This document shows positions 52,961 through 64,000 of a DNA stretch of 64,000 bases, piece by piece. Source of the DNA: Kudoa neothunni. Its lineage: Eukaryota > Cnidaria. Every line of letters begins with the position of its first letter. The first letter of the stretch is position 1. The notes under the pieces were generated by a model that did not search any database, was not told where the DNA came from, and saw only the letters and a list, made by a program, of their open reading frames with translations. Where the stretch lies: NCBI GenBank assembly GCA_964304625.1, contig OZ199840.1:6262001-6326000 (forward strand), in the 5' to 3' direction. A program made the translations under genes and the position numbers.

Positions 52961-53095
52961 ATTGAATATAGCAGATTCTAAATAATGATATCTGTATGCA
53001 GTTCATAAGTAGGAGTTCCTGGGATTAAATAATGACGCCGTGCATGCGTAAGAACTTATAGGATTAACATTAACTATGCAAATAACCTCCATTTA
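52961..53095 (+). repeat. Dispersed repeat, copy 2
   Basis: Partner of 43951-44090, sharing 'aatata.agattct.aa', a 'gcatgcgta' patch, 'ataggatta' and 'atgcaaata' in the same order. No termini can be defined. Confidence 0.4.
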
Positions 53096-54984
53096 AAATG
53101 AAACACAATTCCAATCATCAGGCGCAATCCACATGCATTATGGATTGCTACCTTTAGATTTTTTCCTTATTTATTCGTTAGAATTTTTTTAATGCAAAAA
53201 TTCAAACCATTATGATTTAATATACAAAAATAAACGAAGAAATAATTTATTTGAGTTGGACCGATAAAGACGTTAAGTGGTGTAATCGGGTAGAGGCGAT
53301 TTTGGCATGCTTGGAGGGTTAAATTATTTACTAGGAAGGCAATTAGAGCTGTTTCTTTCCCTATTAATCTATTAACTCATATTGGGGTATTGTATCGTTG
53401 TTGATATGCTTAAAAGTACAAAAAATATATTTTTGTGTTTTTAAAAATAAAGTTTCTAAATAAGTAATTTACATAAGTTCTCAATACGACTATTTACAGC
53501 TATACAAATTTGTTATCAAGCGTAAACCAAAGTATTTATGAACGTATAGTTATTGAAGATTAAACCTGGAACCATTATTCTGTTATCGTTTAAAACTGTT
53601 TTACAGTTACATCCACTTTTAATTTAATCTGTTATCTAAAATACTTCATTATTTGTATATATATAGATATATTGAATGAAAAAATTTATTCATTTAAACA
53701 TTAGAATATTTGATGAATTTTGAAACCGTCAAATTCAAAATAAGATACAAATAACCAACATACAAAATCACGTGATTACACAGTTTAGCGCGATTTTTTT
53801 GTTATGAATTGTTTATTGATTGTTGTTTGTGCTCATTAATTAATTAAATTAAATAGAGAAAAAGGAATATTAATGATAAAATATATAATAATACAAGAAT
53901 CTTCCCTTGTGAAAGGCGATAACTGCTATTATACGGCAATTTAGTACATCATAAATTAATATACATGATAGAATTTTAAAAAATAACGAGGAGTTATACA
54001 TGAATTTTTTTTTATAACTTTTTTAGTTGTTCTAAAAAATTTAAGTAATGTTAATATTTCTTTTGTAATCCAACATGTCTATAACCGAATCCTATGAAAC
54101 CCACCCACAAAAAATTAAATGTTGCGCACGTATTAAATATCTTAAATAATATAAAACAGAAGTATATCTTCATATTTAAAAAACATTTTTTTTTAATAAA
54201 AAAGAAACAAAGGAAAATAATTTTTTATGGCGAAACTGTCATCATTAACCAATTTTCACTCTCTAACCAAATGGTTTTCAACCTTTTTGGAATGGTAGAT
54301 CTCTGAATAGCTCAAATTGTCTTTTTGATGTTCACATATATTAAGGAAATGGCAAAAAAATAAAATCCAAGGTTTATATAAAAATCATGCATTTATATAC
54401 AAACAAATTAAAATATATTATTCCTAAAATTTATTCGACATCGCAAGGACTTGAACAACATGCATTTGTAAATAGATACCTACTACTAGTCTCTATATTT
54501 TTTCAACGCTAGGGATCTTCCAGGGAACCTTTGCGCATCCTTTCATCCACGTATCGCCGGTTGAAAATCACAGCTCTAACCAGAGAGTTCAGACAAGACA
54601 CAAAAACATTTTCTGTGGATTATACATACCAGATTAATGAATTAGCCTCATTAAACCAGCAACAATGTTGTATAAACTTAAAATTTACGATATCATATGT
54701 ATTTAATGATAAAGAAAAGAATCCACCGTGTTTTCCTCGAATATAACACAGGTTTTATTTTTTGTTGGTTTAATAAGCAGCATGAGGTTTTATATTTGCA
54801 ACAGAAAAAATTTCCTATTTATTATTTTGCTCATATAACAGAACCAGAAAAATTCATTTAATAAATAGACAAAATAATATTTTTATTCAAAAAAATACGA
54901 TGTGGCACATAAATTTGACCACTAATTTTATCTCTTCTTTGAAAATAAAGGGAGAATGATAGTCAAATCCTAAAATCTGCATGA
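53096..54984. other. Intergenic, nothing recognised
   Basis: AT-rich sequence. Open stretches at 54094-54306 and 54531-54746 lack motifs. Confidence 0.35.
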
Positions 54985-55145
54985 TTAACCCTAGATGGCT
55001 CAGTAGGCCTCTTATTGATCCAAGTATAAATTGATCAAATTAAGTCTCATTCTTAGTTGAATAAACTATAAAATAACTCTGTACGACAATAATGAGACTT
55101 TATTTGATCAATTTATACTTGGATCAAAAAGGGACCCACTGAGCC
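54985..55145. repeat. Long palindromic MITE-like repeat
   Basis: Arms of about 55 bp (54997-55052 and 55092-55145) are inverted copies starting GGCTCAGT and sharing GATCCAAGTATAAATTGATC, separated by about 40 bp. TTAA precedes the left arm (54985-54988) with CCCTAGAT between, and the right side has the looser TTAC, so a worn piggyBac-type MITE is possible. The transcript would fold into a long hairpin. Confidence 0.65.
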
Positions 55146-55582
55146 TTTGTGTAACTATCTTTGGTGAGATTTCTAGGGCTAACGAGTCTTTCCTTCTAAA
55201 ATATTAATTATTATCCACCACCGATTAAATTATATTATTAAAGACATTTTGTTAAATAATTCAGAATTTCCATGTTTTGAGTATTTCGCTAGGTATTATC
55301 CTAAAAACTAGCTCAAGAATAGAATACCATTAGGCCTCATTTTCCAATCAAGTCCTACAATGAGGTAAACGCAGTATGAATGTCAAATGAATTTAAAAAT
55401 ACAGGCCAAGATATATTATTCTGCATCTATTACTATGCACAAATTCATTGAATGTCTAATTTATTCACGATAAAAACAGCCCACTCAAAACGTGAAACTC
55501 AAATCAAAATTTTAACCGAAAATTCTACACATCACTACGAGTTTAAAAGGATTGGGAAAGTAATTTAAATTTTTCAGCAATA

Positions 55583-57246
55583 TCAGAGAGATAGTTGAGT
55601 GAGGAATCCAGCGAAGGAGAATTGTTTGTTGGCAAATTGTGCATGATATTTGATCTAAAAAAGTCAACAAAATTAATCAATCATCCATATTCACCTAAAT
55701 ATAAAAAATACAGTATCTTTACGGTGTTTTTAATGCCATCAATCTCACACTGAAACAGATGTAACTGTTGCAGATGAATAAGGAAGGCTTCAATTCCTCC
55801 GCTGGTGCTATCATCAGTGGTGACGGTAGGCATAATAGCTGCGAGTTGGTCGAGGTCGGTTTCAGTTGAAGGTTGGAGTTTGTAAACAAAATCGATTTTT
55901 TTGCAGACGTCGTCAAATATTTCCACATTGGTAACGTTCACTAAACACATTTTTGTAAAATTTTATAAACAATTATACAACTATCATTTATTAATCAATA
56001 AAAATAGATACATTGTTGTTTCAGATGATCGTTCAATATTCCGGATACCAACGCTAATTTTTTATCCAGCTCATCAATGGAAACAATAACTTTCAATAAT
56101 TTGAAGCCACTGCCAAGAGCAGTGTCGGAGTTAAGGATGTTGTTGAAGGTGTTCACAGTGTTTGTAGAAATATTTCGACTTTCACCGCGCAAGATTAAAT
56201 GGAAAATGTTAGTGGTTGGGTGATGGTCGAGAGTTTCATTGTAAGCCATTGCCAAGAACCGAATATTTGTGACAAGATGATGCACAATATAAGACGAAAT
56301 AGCAATCATATATGAGGCAACAGCGTAAGACTCTCCTCCAACAACATTATCCACATCCTTCGCCGAGTCTAGTAGCACACTGGTAGAAAATTCTGGTATG
56401 GCTCCTTTGTATTTGACCAAATGATCATAATTGTCTATCAGCAGTTTAAAATAAACATCCACCCATTTTTTGGCGGCATTGTTTCCGGCCACATCCATTG
56501 ATGAGTGTGGTTGTGACAACAGCTGTGTAGTCATAAACATGGATTCGGTGAGTAGATCCAATTTGAGCAGCACCGGTATATCCATTGTTATAGTGCGAAC
56601 CAGTTCTTCATGTGATGGAAGTAGAAACGAGGTGAACTTACGCAACGAACATCCTCTGATGAGATATTTACACCATATACCAGCACGATGGTTGTCATTT
56701 CGCATCACAATAAACCATTGCTTGATACTACAGTCATTCAATTAATTCACAATCTACACTTTAAACGAGTTACAATTTTAGTTTGGTGAGTTGTGAACGA
56801 ACAGTAAAATTGCATGTGATCATTTTATTTAGAAATCTCTCAAGCAAAAAACATGCCATTTGTTGATCTATTTGCTCAAAAACATACTCCATCAAAATCA
56901 CATATAAATGAGCAGTATATTCAAAGTCTATGGGATATATATCACTCGTCAGAATACAAACACCAGTACAAATACCATTGAGATTTAGTATTTCTAACCA
57001 TTGGTCACATTTGTCAACGGCACAGGTTAACAACTGAACAAAATTCAACTCTTCATTGTTTTCATATTCGCTCGCATTGATAGCACAATTACATTCGGAA
57101 AGATATTTCAATAGAGCTATTACCTAATTCAAAATACAATTTTTACGATAAATTATGATGAGGTGTTGGACTACTTTGGTCTTGTCAATGTTGCAGTTAT
57201 GTGTTATATTCTTTTTGTTTAATGCGCTATCACGAGCTGATGCCAT
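55583..57246 (-). CDS. Unrecognised 475-residue intracellular protein
   Basis: Five exons join in frame: 57246-57175, 57123-56774, 56727-56012, 55940-55723 and 55654-55583; introns are 51, 46, 71 and 68 nt with GT-AG ends. The product is largely helical, with no signal peptide or clear membrane span. The N-terminus is MASARDSALNKKNITHNCNI; later parts include LLTCAVDKCDQWLEIL, SFLLPSHEELVRTITMDIPV, KKWVDVYFKLLIDNYDHLVK and EIFDDVCKKIDFVYKLQ. The all-helical look suggests an ARM/HEAT-like scaffold, but this is only an impression. The last exon is the weakest: another frame there reads SPSLDSSLNYLSDIAEKFK, so the C-terminus may differ. The start lies 186 bp from the CCDC124 start on the opposite strand. 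Confidence 0.65.
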
Positions 57247-57432
57247 TTCTACTGATTTTCAGTTAACAAATCCGACTCAAACAACAGCGTCTCGTGTAAT
57301 GCGTACGGTGATCGCGCATGCTAATTTTATCTGGTTTCTAAGAATTATAACTCATTTTCTCAACTAAATTTCCAAACTATTTGATAAATTAAATCTGTGA
57401 TTTCTAAATATTATTTTCAATATCACAATAAT
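57247..57432. promoter_or_regulatory. Likely bidirectional promoter
   Basis: Only 186 bp separate the start codons of the divergent unknown gene (-) and CCDC124 (+), so both promoters and 5' UTRs must lie here or within the genes. No TATA box or other element was identified with confidence; the call rests on gene arrangement. Confidence 0.5.
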
Positions 57433-58304
57433 ATGCCAAAAAAACCAAACGTTGTACAAGTTTCCGACCCGAAACATCTTAGCCAAAAACAACGCACAAA
57501 ACTTAAGAGTCATTTACAAAATTTGAAAGATGAAAAGTTGAATGAAGATTTAAAATGGATGGAAACCGATAAAAATGTTTTAAAAAAACAGGCACGAAAA
57601 GTATTTTAAAGTTTTGCCTACATGGAGATGGAATGCATAATTAATTTTCATTCGGTGGATTTTTAGGAGGACAAAAAGCTCAAACAAATGGAAAGCAATG
57701 AACGAAAAATATTACTGAAGAAAAAAGCCGACGAAGAATTGGACCAAATGGAACAATCCGCTAAAACATCCAAACCATGCCACAACCGATATTATGCACC
57801 GCGAATGACACAAGCTCAGATTGAAGAATCGAAAAAAGTCACTGGAAATGTTGGTCGTACCACCCATATCTCTTCGTTGGATGTTGAAGGCGGTAATTTA
57901 TATATGTAGTTGGTGTCGTAATTTGTTTTTTCTACCGTTTTGAAGACGATAACCAGCCAAAACTGCAAAAAAATGTTGTCACCCAAGACTACACCAACTT
58001 GGAAAATGTAAATCGTATCAATTCTGACACTGCCCATGCAACCAATGTGGATGAAGCTATCAGTTTGCTGTCAAATATCGTGGGAAACACTTCAATAGAC
58101 AATGGAGATTCTTCACTGCATAAAAATGCCTCATATTCCGATTCTAAATCTAGAGTTAAGTCTTCGGCACGATTTGCCAACTTCAAAAAGAGAGAACTTC
58201 CTCGACTTAAAACTGAACACCCCACTCTCACCTATTCCCAACTAAATCAAATGATTGTGAAGTTGTGGGTTAAATCCCCTGAAAATCCTGCAAATTTCAC
58301 TTAG
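57433..58304 (+). CDS. CCDC124: Coiled-coil domain-containing protein 124
   Basis: Three exons join in frame: 57433-57600, 57667-57892 and 57946-58304; introns are 66 and 53 nt. 250 residues, against 223 in human. CCDC124 (yeast Lso2) binds idle ribosomes and helps them recover from dormancy. Family landmarks: MPKK start; a Lys/Glu-rich coiled coil through KWMETDKNVLKKQARK, EDKKLKQMESNERK; TQAQIEESK; then the conserved C-terminal domain with ENVNRINSD, NVDEAISLLS, FKKRELPRLKTEHPTL and KLWVKSPENPAN. I chose the ATG at 57433 because MPKK is the family start, although the frame is open from 57397. Nothing in the sequence looks broken. Confidence 0.95.
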
Positions 58305-59273
58305 AAACTGCATTTTATAATATTGTTGCATCTTTGGTTGGTCAAAAAGTACACGCCATGTATATACTTAATATACAAACTGTTGAATCGAATATTTACA
58401 ACTCAACCAACTTTTGGATTATTAGTTCTTTCGGTGTCTCATTTTAAAATTCTCCGAATTTAATACATTTCGCTGAATTATGCTGATTTGTAGCTAATCA
58501 TTGAAATATTTTTTAATTAATATTTTGAATTTTCAGTAATTTTGGGGGGTTTAAAATTTATGCAAATATTTGAAGAGTAATCTTAATAATTTTCTAGAGA
58601 TAAGAATTGATAGAATAAATTTTAATCTCAAGTTATATTATTTTGTTAAGATAAATTTTAGTTTATGGGCGAATATTTTTATTATTAAAATTCTCATATG
58701 GGTGAATCTTAAAAATTTCAACGCCAGACAGCAATAAACTTAAATTAAGTGAGATTAATAGAGCATACCGGACTCAATCCAATCATAACTAAGTCCAAAT
58801 TACACAGTAATTAAAATTTAAAGGATATAGCATTAAACGTGCTAGGAACTTTGTACGCCAGTTTAGTTTGGATCAGCGCTTCAAATATTGAAGGTGCTTA
58901 GGTATTCGCAGTTGATAATGACACAAAATTTTTATAATAGTTTAATTTTAAAATTTTACTTTATTTTTAATGAGAATAGTTTTTTTAATTGCTAATGAAG
59001 GACTAATTATGACAGAATTCAGGAATCTCGAGAGGTTTGCCTTATTTTATTTAGTAACTACAGTCGAGATTCGATATTGCGTAACCTTTGTGACCGAGAA
59101 AAAATTACGCAATAAAAAGTTTTTCCGGAATATCGAGACGCGCACATGCATGGCTCCTATGATCAATCGGGAATTAAATTTATATATTTTATAAGCTTGG
59201 TTCAGGCTCAATTAGTAATCAATAGTAGCCGATCAAACGATAAAAATTACTACATAATGTATCAATAATTTAA
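58305..59273. other. Convergent intergenic region
   Basis: 3' flanks of CCDC124 (+) and snurportin (-). Near 59058 the sequence TACAGTCGAGATTCGATATTG resembles a pogo-like terminus without a partner, perhaps a solo fragment. Otherwise AT-rich. Confidence 0.35.
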
Positions 59274-61238
59274 TTATTTTTTCGTGTACAATTTTTCATT
59301 CTCATCAACCAACCATTGCTTCAACGAGGAAATGTCGCCATGAAATGATGAACTTTCATCACATAGGATGGCAGGTGGTATATTTGGGATATTAAGAAGT
59401 AAAGGAAGCATCGATATTTTTAACTTGCCAATCAACGCAACTCGTTCTCCACAATAATAAAAGGAATCCTTATGGTAGAATAACACTTCGTCAAACTATA
59501 TTAATGATATAGATTAATGTATTATAATTCACCAAGTCAATTCAACGATATTTACTAATAAAAATTACTTTGTAAGGAAGGGTGCTGTGCTCCAAGAGAT
59601 AGTTAGACATGAGCTCTATTGAAAGATTGGAGCAGGGTTTAGGCATCACATAAAATTTTTCAATGATGGTCAGTATACTCTATACCAGTTTATAATTAGC
59701 GTTTCAATTATTTAATCTTAATATAAATTTAACTTGATAATTTTTGTTTGGCATCAGTTGAAAATGGTCGTTTATTCTACTTTGGATGAAAAATAATCTC
59801 ATTTCAGCCTATGTTTCGTAAAAAATATATAAAAAGCAATTTAGCCAAATAAGTTACAGGACAATCAATCAAATACAATCCATTCCATGCCATGACGTCC
59901 ATTACATATAACGAATTGGTGGTTGAATCATAAATGCAATCCAGCGTGGTCATATCTAACCCAAAATTAATGTTTGGTTATTTATGCACGCTGCGGAATA
60001 ATTTTGGTGTATTTCAAAGAGAACTACTCGTACAACTAACATGCATTAATAAGTAGAGTAAGTATTATCTCAATTAATATTAAGAATCTCCTCTAAAAAG
60101 TAAGAATCTAAAGCATATGAATTTTAAAGGTATGATGAACTTTGTTGAACCTACCTATATAAAAATTTATAATATATTAGATTTTAAAATTAAATTAGTC
60201 ATAGTTAATATTGAGGTTAATGATTGTTTAGAAATTAGTTCACAAATATTACAAAATATATTATTATGTAAAAATTATAGTAAATATTTTCTATCTAAAT
60301 GATTATTAGGTTAATCAATATCTTTATTTAATAGTTATCAATGGCATCAAATAAAAATTAAATATTCCACTTGTTCATTTCGCTGTTTGGGCGCTTAAAA
60401 AAATCAAAATATGACAAGATAAAATAATTTAAAAAAATAAATTAGTGTAAAATTTTACAATAAACAACAGTGTCTATAATTAAAAACATCTAAATTTGTT
60501 AAATTCGTCAGACAATAAGCTGCTCTTTAAAATGAGATAAAATATTCAACGCATCAAGAAAAATTTATTTTAATTGGTACATTTAGTTACATTAAAAGGT
60601 AACTCTTACTTAGGAATAGGATAATTAAAATAAGTTTCAAAATTTGAACAATTACTTTTCAAAGAGTTGCCATATCTACTTCCGCCAGGGAAAATAGAAC
60701 ATTCGAAAGATTTCAAACAGTTTCCTTTTTCAGAATATAAATAGGTTCGATTCTGTTAAAAATGATCAATAAATGGAAACATATAATAGTTAGTTACCTT
60801 CTTAGCAATCAACAAACAACGTTTTCCTTTTGGTTTGAGCATCATCAACCATTTCTCAGATAAATCTTCTGGGATGTCAGTAAGCCATTCAAAAAGCATC
60901 AACTAATTTAAATTAAGATTATCAAAAGAAAATACTTAAGAAATACTTTGTTGTGAAAAACAGACGTTTCAGGTTTTGATACCGAAGGCTCGCTAACTTC
61001 AAGCGGTTTTAAGATTGCTCTGAAATTAGAGATTAGAGCCTCGCGTTCCCTATCATCGGTTAAACAATATTAAAAAATTAAAGACGACAATCTATGAATG
61101 TACTGCTGTTGTCGCTGGAGATTTAAGGTTCTTCTTTGTTTTTGGTCGTTTATAGCTACAGTTCGGCATTTGTAGAGATCTTTAAAAGATCTACAATTGT
61201 ATCTCAATTTTTTTCAAAAAATAAATATACTTTTCCAT
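59274..61238 (-). CDS. SNUPN: Snurportin-1 (m3G-cap snRNP import adaptor)
   Basis: Nine exons join in frame: 61238-61231, 61190-61104, 61049-60947, 60902-60798, 60752-60656, 59955-59858, 59808-59734, 59679-59569 and 59495-59274, giving 301 residues (human 360). Introns are 40-73 nt except one of 700 nt (59956-60655). Snurportin carries m3G-capped spliceosomal snRNPs into the nucleus through importin-beta. Visible: an IBB-type basic region with KQRRTLNLQRQQQ; the cap-binding domain with LMLFEWLTDIPEDL, KPKGKRCLLIAKK, FPGGSRYG, TTLDCIYDSTTNSLYVMDVM, DEVLFYHKDSFY and ALIGKLKI. The tryptophan matching human Trp107 is present (EKW), but the Trp276 position (LVGWLRP in human) is Lys. The C-terminal acidic tail of vertebrates is absent. 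Exon 1 codes for only eight nucleotides. Confidence 0.93.
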
Positions 61239-63296
61239 CTTTCACAGGTTTCGAACTGTTAAGGTGCGCCTGCGTGCGTTTCGTATGTAATCTGTTATCC
61301 ATATAAAAAATTATCGCGTTTTTGATACAGTAAGTGTGAAGTATTAGCGCCAAGAAAGCGTGTAACAGTAAGTCACGAAAATCAAATAATCTTAAGAAAT
61401 TTTTATCACTTTTACATATAATAACAATTTTTATCCCTTGTTGTTGCTGATTGAATAGAGGTAATTAGCTCTACCCTATTCGTTCTAGTTTCCACACCCC
61501 GTATCGAACAAAAAATTACAAAACGGATTTGTTTTTAATCGGAAAAAGTATTTCTATTAAAATTGTATTAACACGTAAAGAACCGGTCCATTTTGATGAA
61601 AAAAACGAATGTAAATAAAATAAATACAAATGATAATAAATAAAATGGTTGAATTTTTCTCTTTTATTTTTGGTCTATAATCAAGCCTAATAGGGGGTTT
61701 ATTAGAAAAGATATGCTTAAATCAAAATTTTTAAATGAATTAGATATTTAATATTTTAATGCAAAATATCAGATGTGATCAACCGTGCGCGCGCGAAACA
61801 TTTGGTTTTGTAGTTTTTTATTTAATTATAGCCATAAAGTTGAATGAGTAAAATAAACATGTGAATAAATGGCGAATGTAAAGTTTTAGTTTATTTAATT
61901 TTTAGATGTGAATTGGTCTTAACTTTAAATTAACAAATTTAATATTACTCAATAAAAAATCTAAAAACCTTAATTTTGACGATAATTATAATTAAGTTCC
62001 ATATTTCATTTTATCTCACCTAAAAATAGATAATACAACTTTTAAGAATCCATCAATTTTGGTTATATTTTATAGTTTGTTTGTAATTTACACTAAAAAG
62101 TGAATGTCTCTAAATTGTTACTTCAATCATTTAATGTTTAATAAAATGATTTGTTTATGAATACAAAAGAAACACATTATCGTCTTCGTAATATTATATT
62201 AATAAAAAAATGTGGAATACAAGCGTAAATTAATTTTCAATAAAAGCCATTAAATGACTATTGTATATCAACGTAATTCAGCGTGGATTGTGCGCGATTA
62301 GTACATGATATAATGTCGAAAAAGTTTCGATTATGTAGAATCAGTATATTACGTACAAAACACGTTCGGTCGTATAATTTTTTAGTAATTCAAAGTATGA
62401 GCCTTGGACCCTCAGTCACTGTCTACCCCAATCGGGAAGCCCTGAATTCAATCATTTATCCGGCAGATTAATTAGCACAATATCCTGTGCAGAATTGTTT
62501 CAACCTTTCTGTTGGAAGTGATAAATTGATGATCGACAGTCGTCTCGACATATAAAATTAATTTCTTTAAATTGTAAATTTTGTATTAAGGTATTTGCCA
62601 TATTCAAATATAAATATGTCTTCTTTTGAGATTATTTCACTTATTATGTACGCAGCATTTTACTTCTGTTAGAGTTGTTTTATTGAATTGGATTATAAAC
62701 TTGTTGGTCCGAGAGCCCATTATCTCCGATCATTAAAAACTTAAAAATTATTTCTCATGATTTTTTAGAATTTCATTAGGTATGTTAGTTTATGCCATGC
62801 TAAATTACAGTATAGTAATAATTATCGTTCCTCATTTGGGGAAGGCTATTGTATTATATTCATACTTATTAGTGATATCCCAGTTTTAATTTAATTTGAT
62901 CAGCCACCGAAGATGAGAAACAACAATATATAATTTGCATATAAAAACTCTGCGTAAAACTTGTTAATTACTGTAGTTATACAGGTAAAAATATCAATAC
63001 CTTTAAAGAATTTATTATTCTTTTAAATCTTACAACAGTCTCTCAACCATTGATTCAGCTAAATAACATTGTTCTACTATTTTATATCATTGATTTAGTG
63101 TGGAACGAAAGAAGATTCACTGTGCTTTTAAGTTATATCTTTTCAAGTGTTTTCCAAAATTAAAAATATGCTTAAAATTGCTCTAATACGGATCGATCAA
63201 CGCGAACTTTATATACCGGTAAAAATTAATTGAAAATATAGCAATAATAAGAGTTGATTTAATGATCTTGAATCTACATTTTAATAGTTTGTTTTT
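61239..63296. other. Intergenic, nothing recognised
   Basis: About 2 kb between snurportin and the MEK gene. It should hold the snurportin promoter and the MEK 3' UTR. A 62-codon open stretch at 62283-62471 has no motif. AT-rich, with no clear element ends. Confidence 0.35.

Positions 63297-64000
<704 letters not shown>

Noticed and set aside
57155-57367. 70-codon plus-strand open stretch with a hydrophobic start resembling a signal peptide
   Set aside because: It lies antisense to exon 1 and the first intron of the unknown minus-strand gene and runs into the short divergent promoter; the minus-strand exon joins in frame, this one has no continuation.
60117-60302. 61-codon open stretch between snurportin exons
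   Set aside because: It lies within the 700-nt intron on the opposite strand, is extremely A/T-biased and shows no motif.

Overview
The window reads as nuclear DNA of an AT-rich arthropod. The very small GT-AG introns (about 40-80 nt), the interleaving of conserved single-copy genes with decayed DNA transposons (hAT/Buster, piggyBac, Merlin, MULE, pogo-like MITEs), and an intron-containing tRNA-Leu(CAA) suggest a crustacean, perhaps a parasitic copepod. That assignment is inference, not proof. Most conserved genes are cut into exons of 8-300 nt, so they show only when reading frames are followed across splice sites; all exon models here were built by hand from frame, splice consensus and family similarity.

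Layout. 1-6.9 kb: Helitron-like ends, one copy of a hAT-type MITE, and an intact ORMDL gene (5.05-5.59 kb, +). 6.9-9.9 kb: a MULE with about 170-bp terminal inverted repeats around a ZSWIM1/3-like transposase relic. 10.1-14.2 kb: a decayed hAT-like transposase (-), a complete hAT MITE with a perfect 8-bp target duplication, and a dead Merlin transposase (-). 14.3-14.9 kb: a small three-exon coiled-coil gene (+). 18.1-19.2 kb: a five-exon sphingomyelin-synthase-family gene (-) that has lost both catalytic histidines. 20.0-21.8 kb: two adjoining TA-flanked MITE-like elements. 23.6-26.7 kb: a Buster-type hAT relic. 27.0-31.2 kb: a full-length piggyBac element between TTAA duplications, its transposase frameshifted, with a 964-bp non-autonomous Merlin element nested in it (9-bp duplication). 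33.9-34.8 kb: Rab1 (+). 35.3-36.6 kb: a tRNA-derived SINE and a pogo-like MITE. 37.4-39.0 kb: arginyltransferase ATE1 (+). 39-46.5 kb: almost empty. 46.6-47.6 kb: an unrecognised, possibly secreted protein (-). 51.9 kb: tRNA-Leu. 55.6-57.2 kb: an unrecognised 475-aa protein (-), head-to-head with CCDC124 (+, 57.4-58.3 kb). 59.3-61.2 kb: snurportin-1 (-). 63.3 kb to the window end: the 3' half of a MEK-type MAP kinase kinase (-).

The genes are mostly unrelated housekeeping functions: sphingolipid homeostasis (ORMDL and the SMS-like protein), ER-Golgi traffic (Rab1), N-degron arginylation (ATE1), ribosome-associated CCDC124, snRNP import (snurportin) and Ras/MAPK signalling (MEK). I see no operon-like organisation. 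The most unusual observations are the active-site-less SMS-family gene, the nested Merlin-in-piggyBac insertion with both duplications intact, and a snurportin lacking the tryptophan that stacks on the m3G cap.
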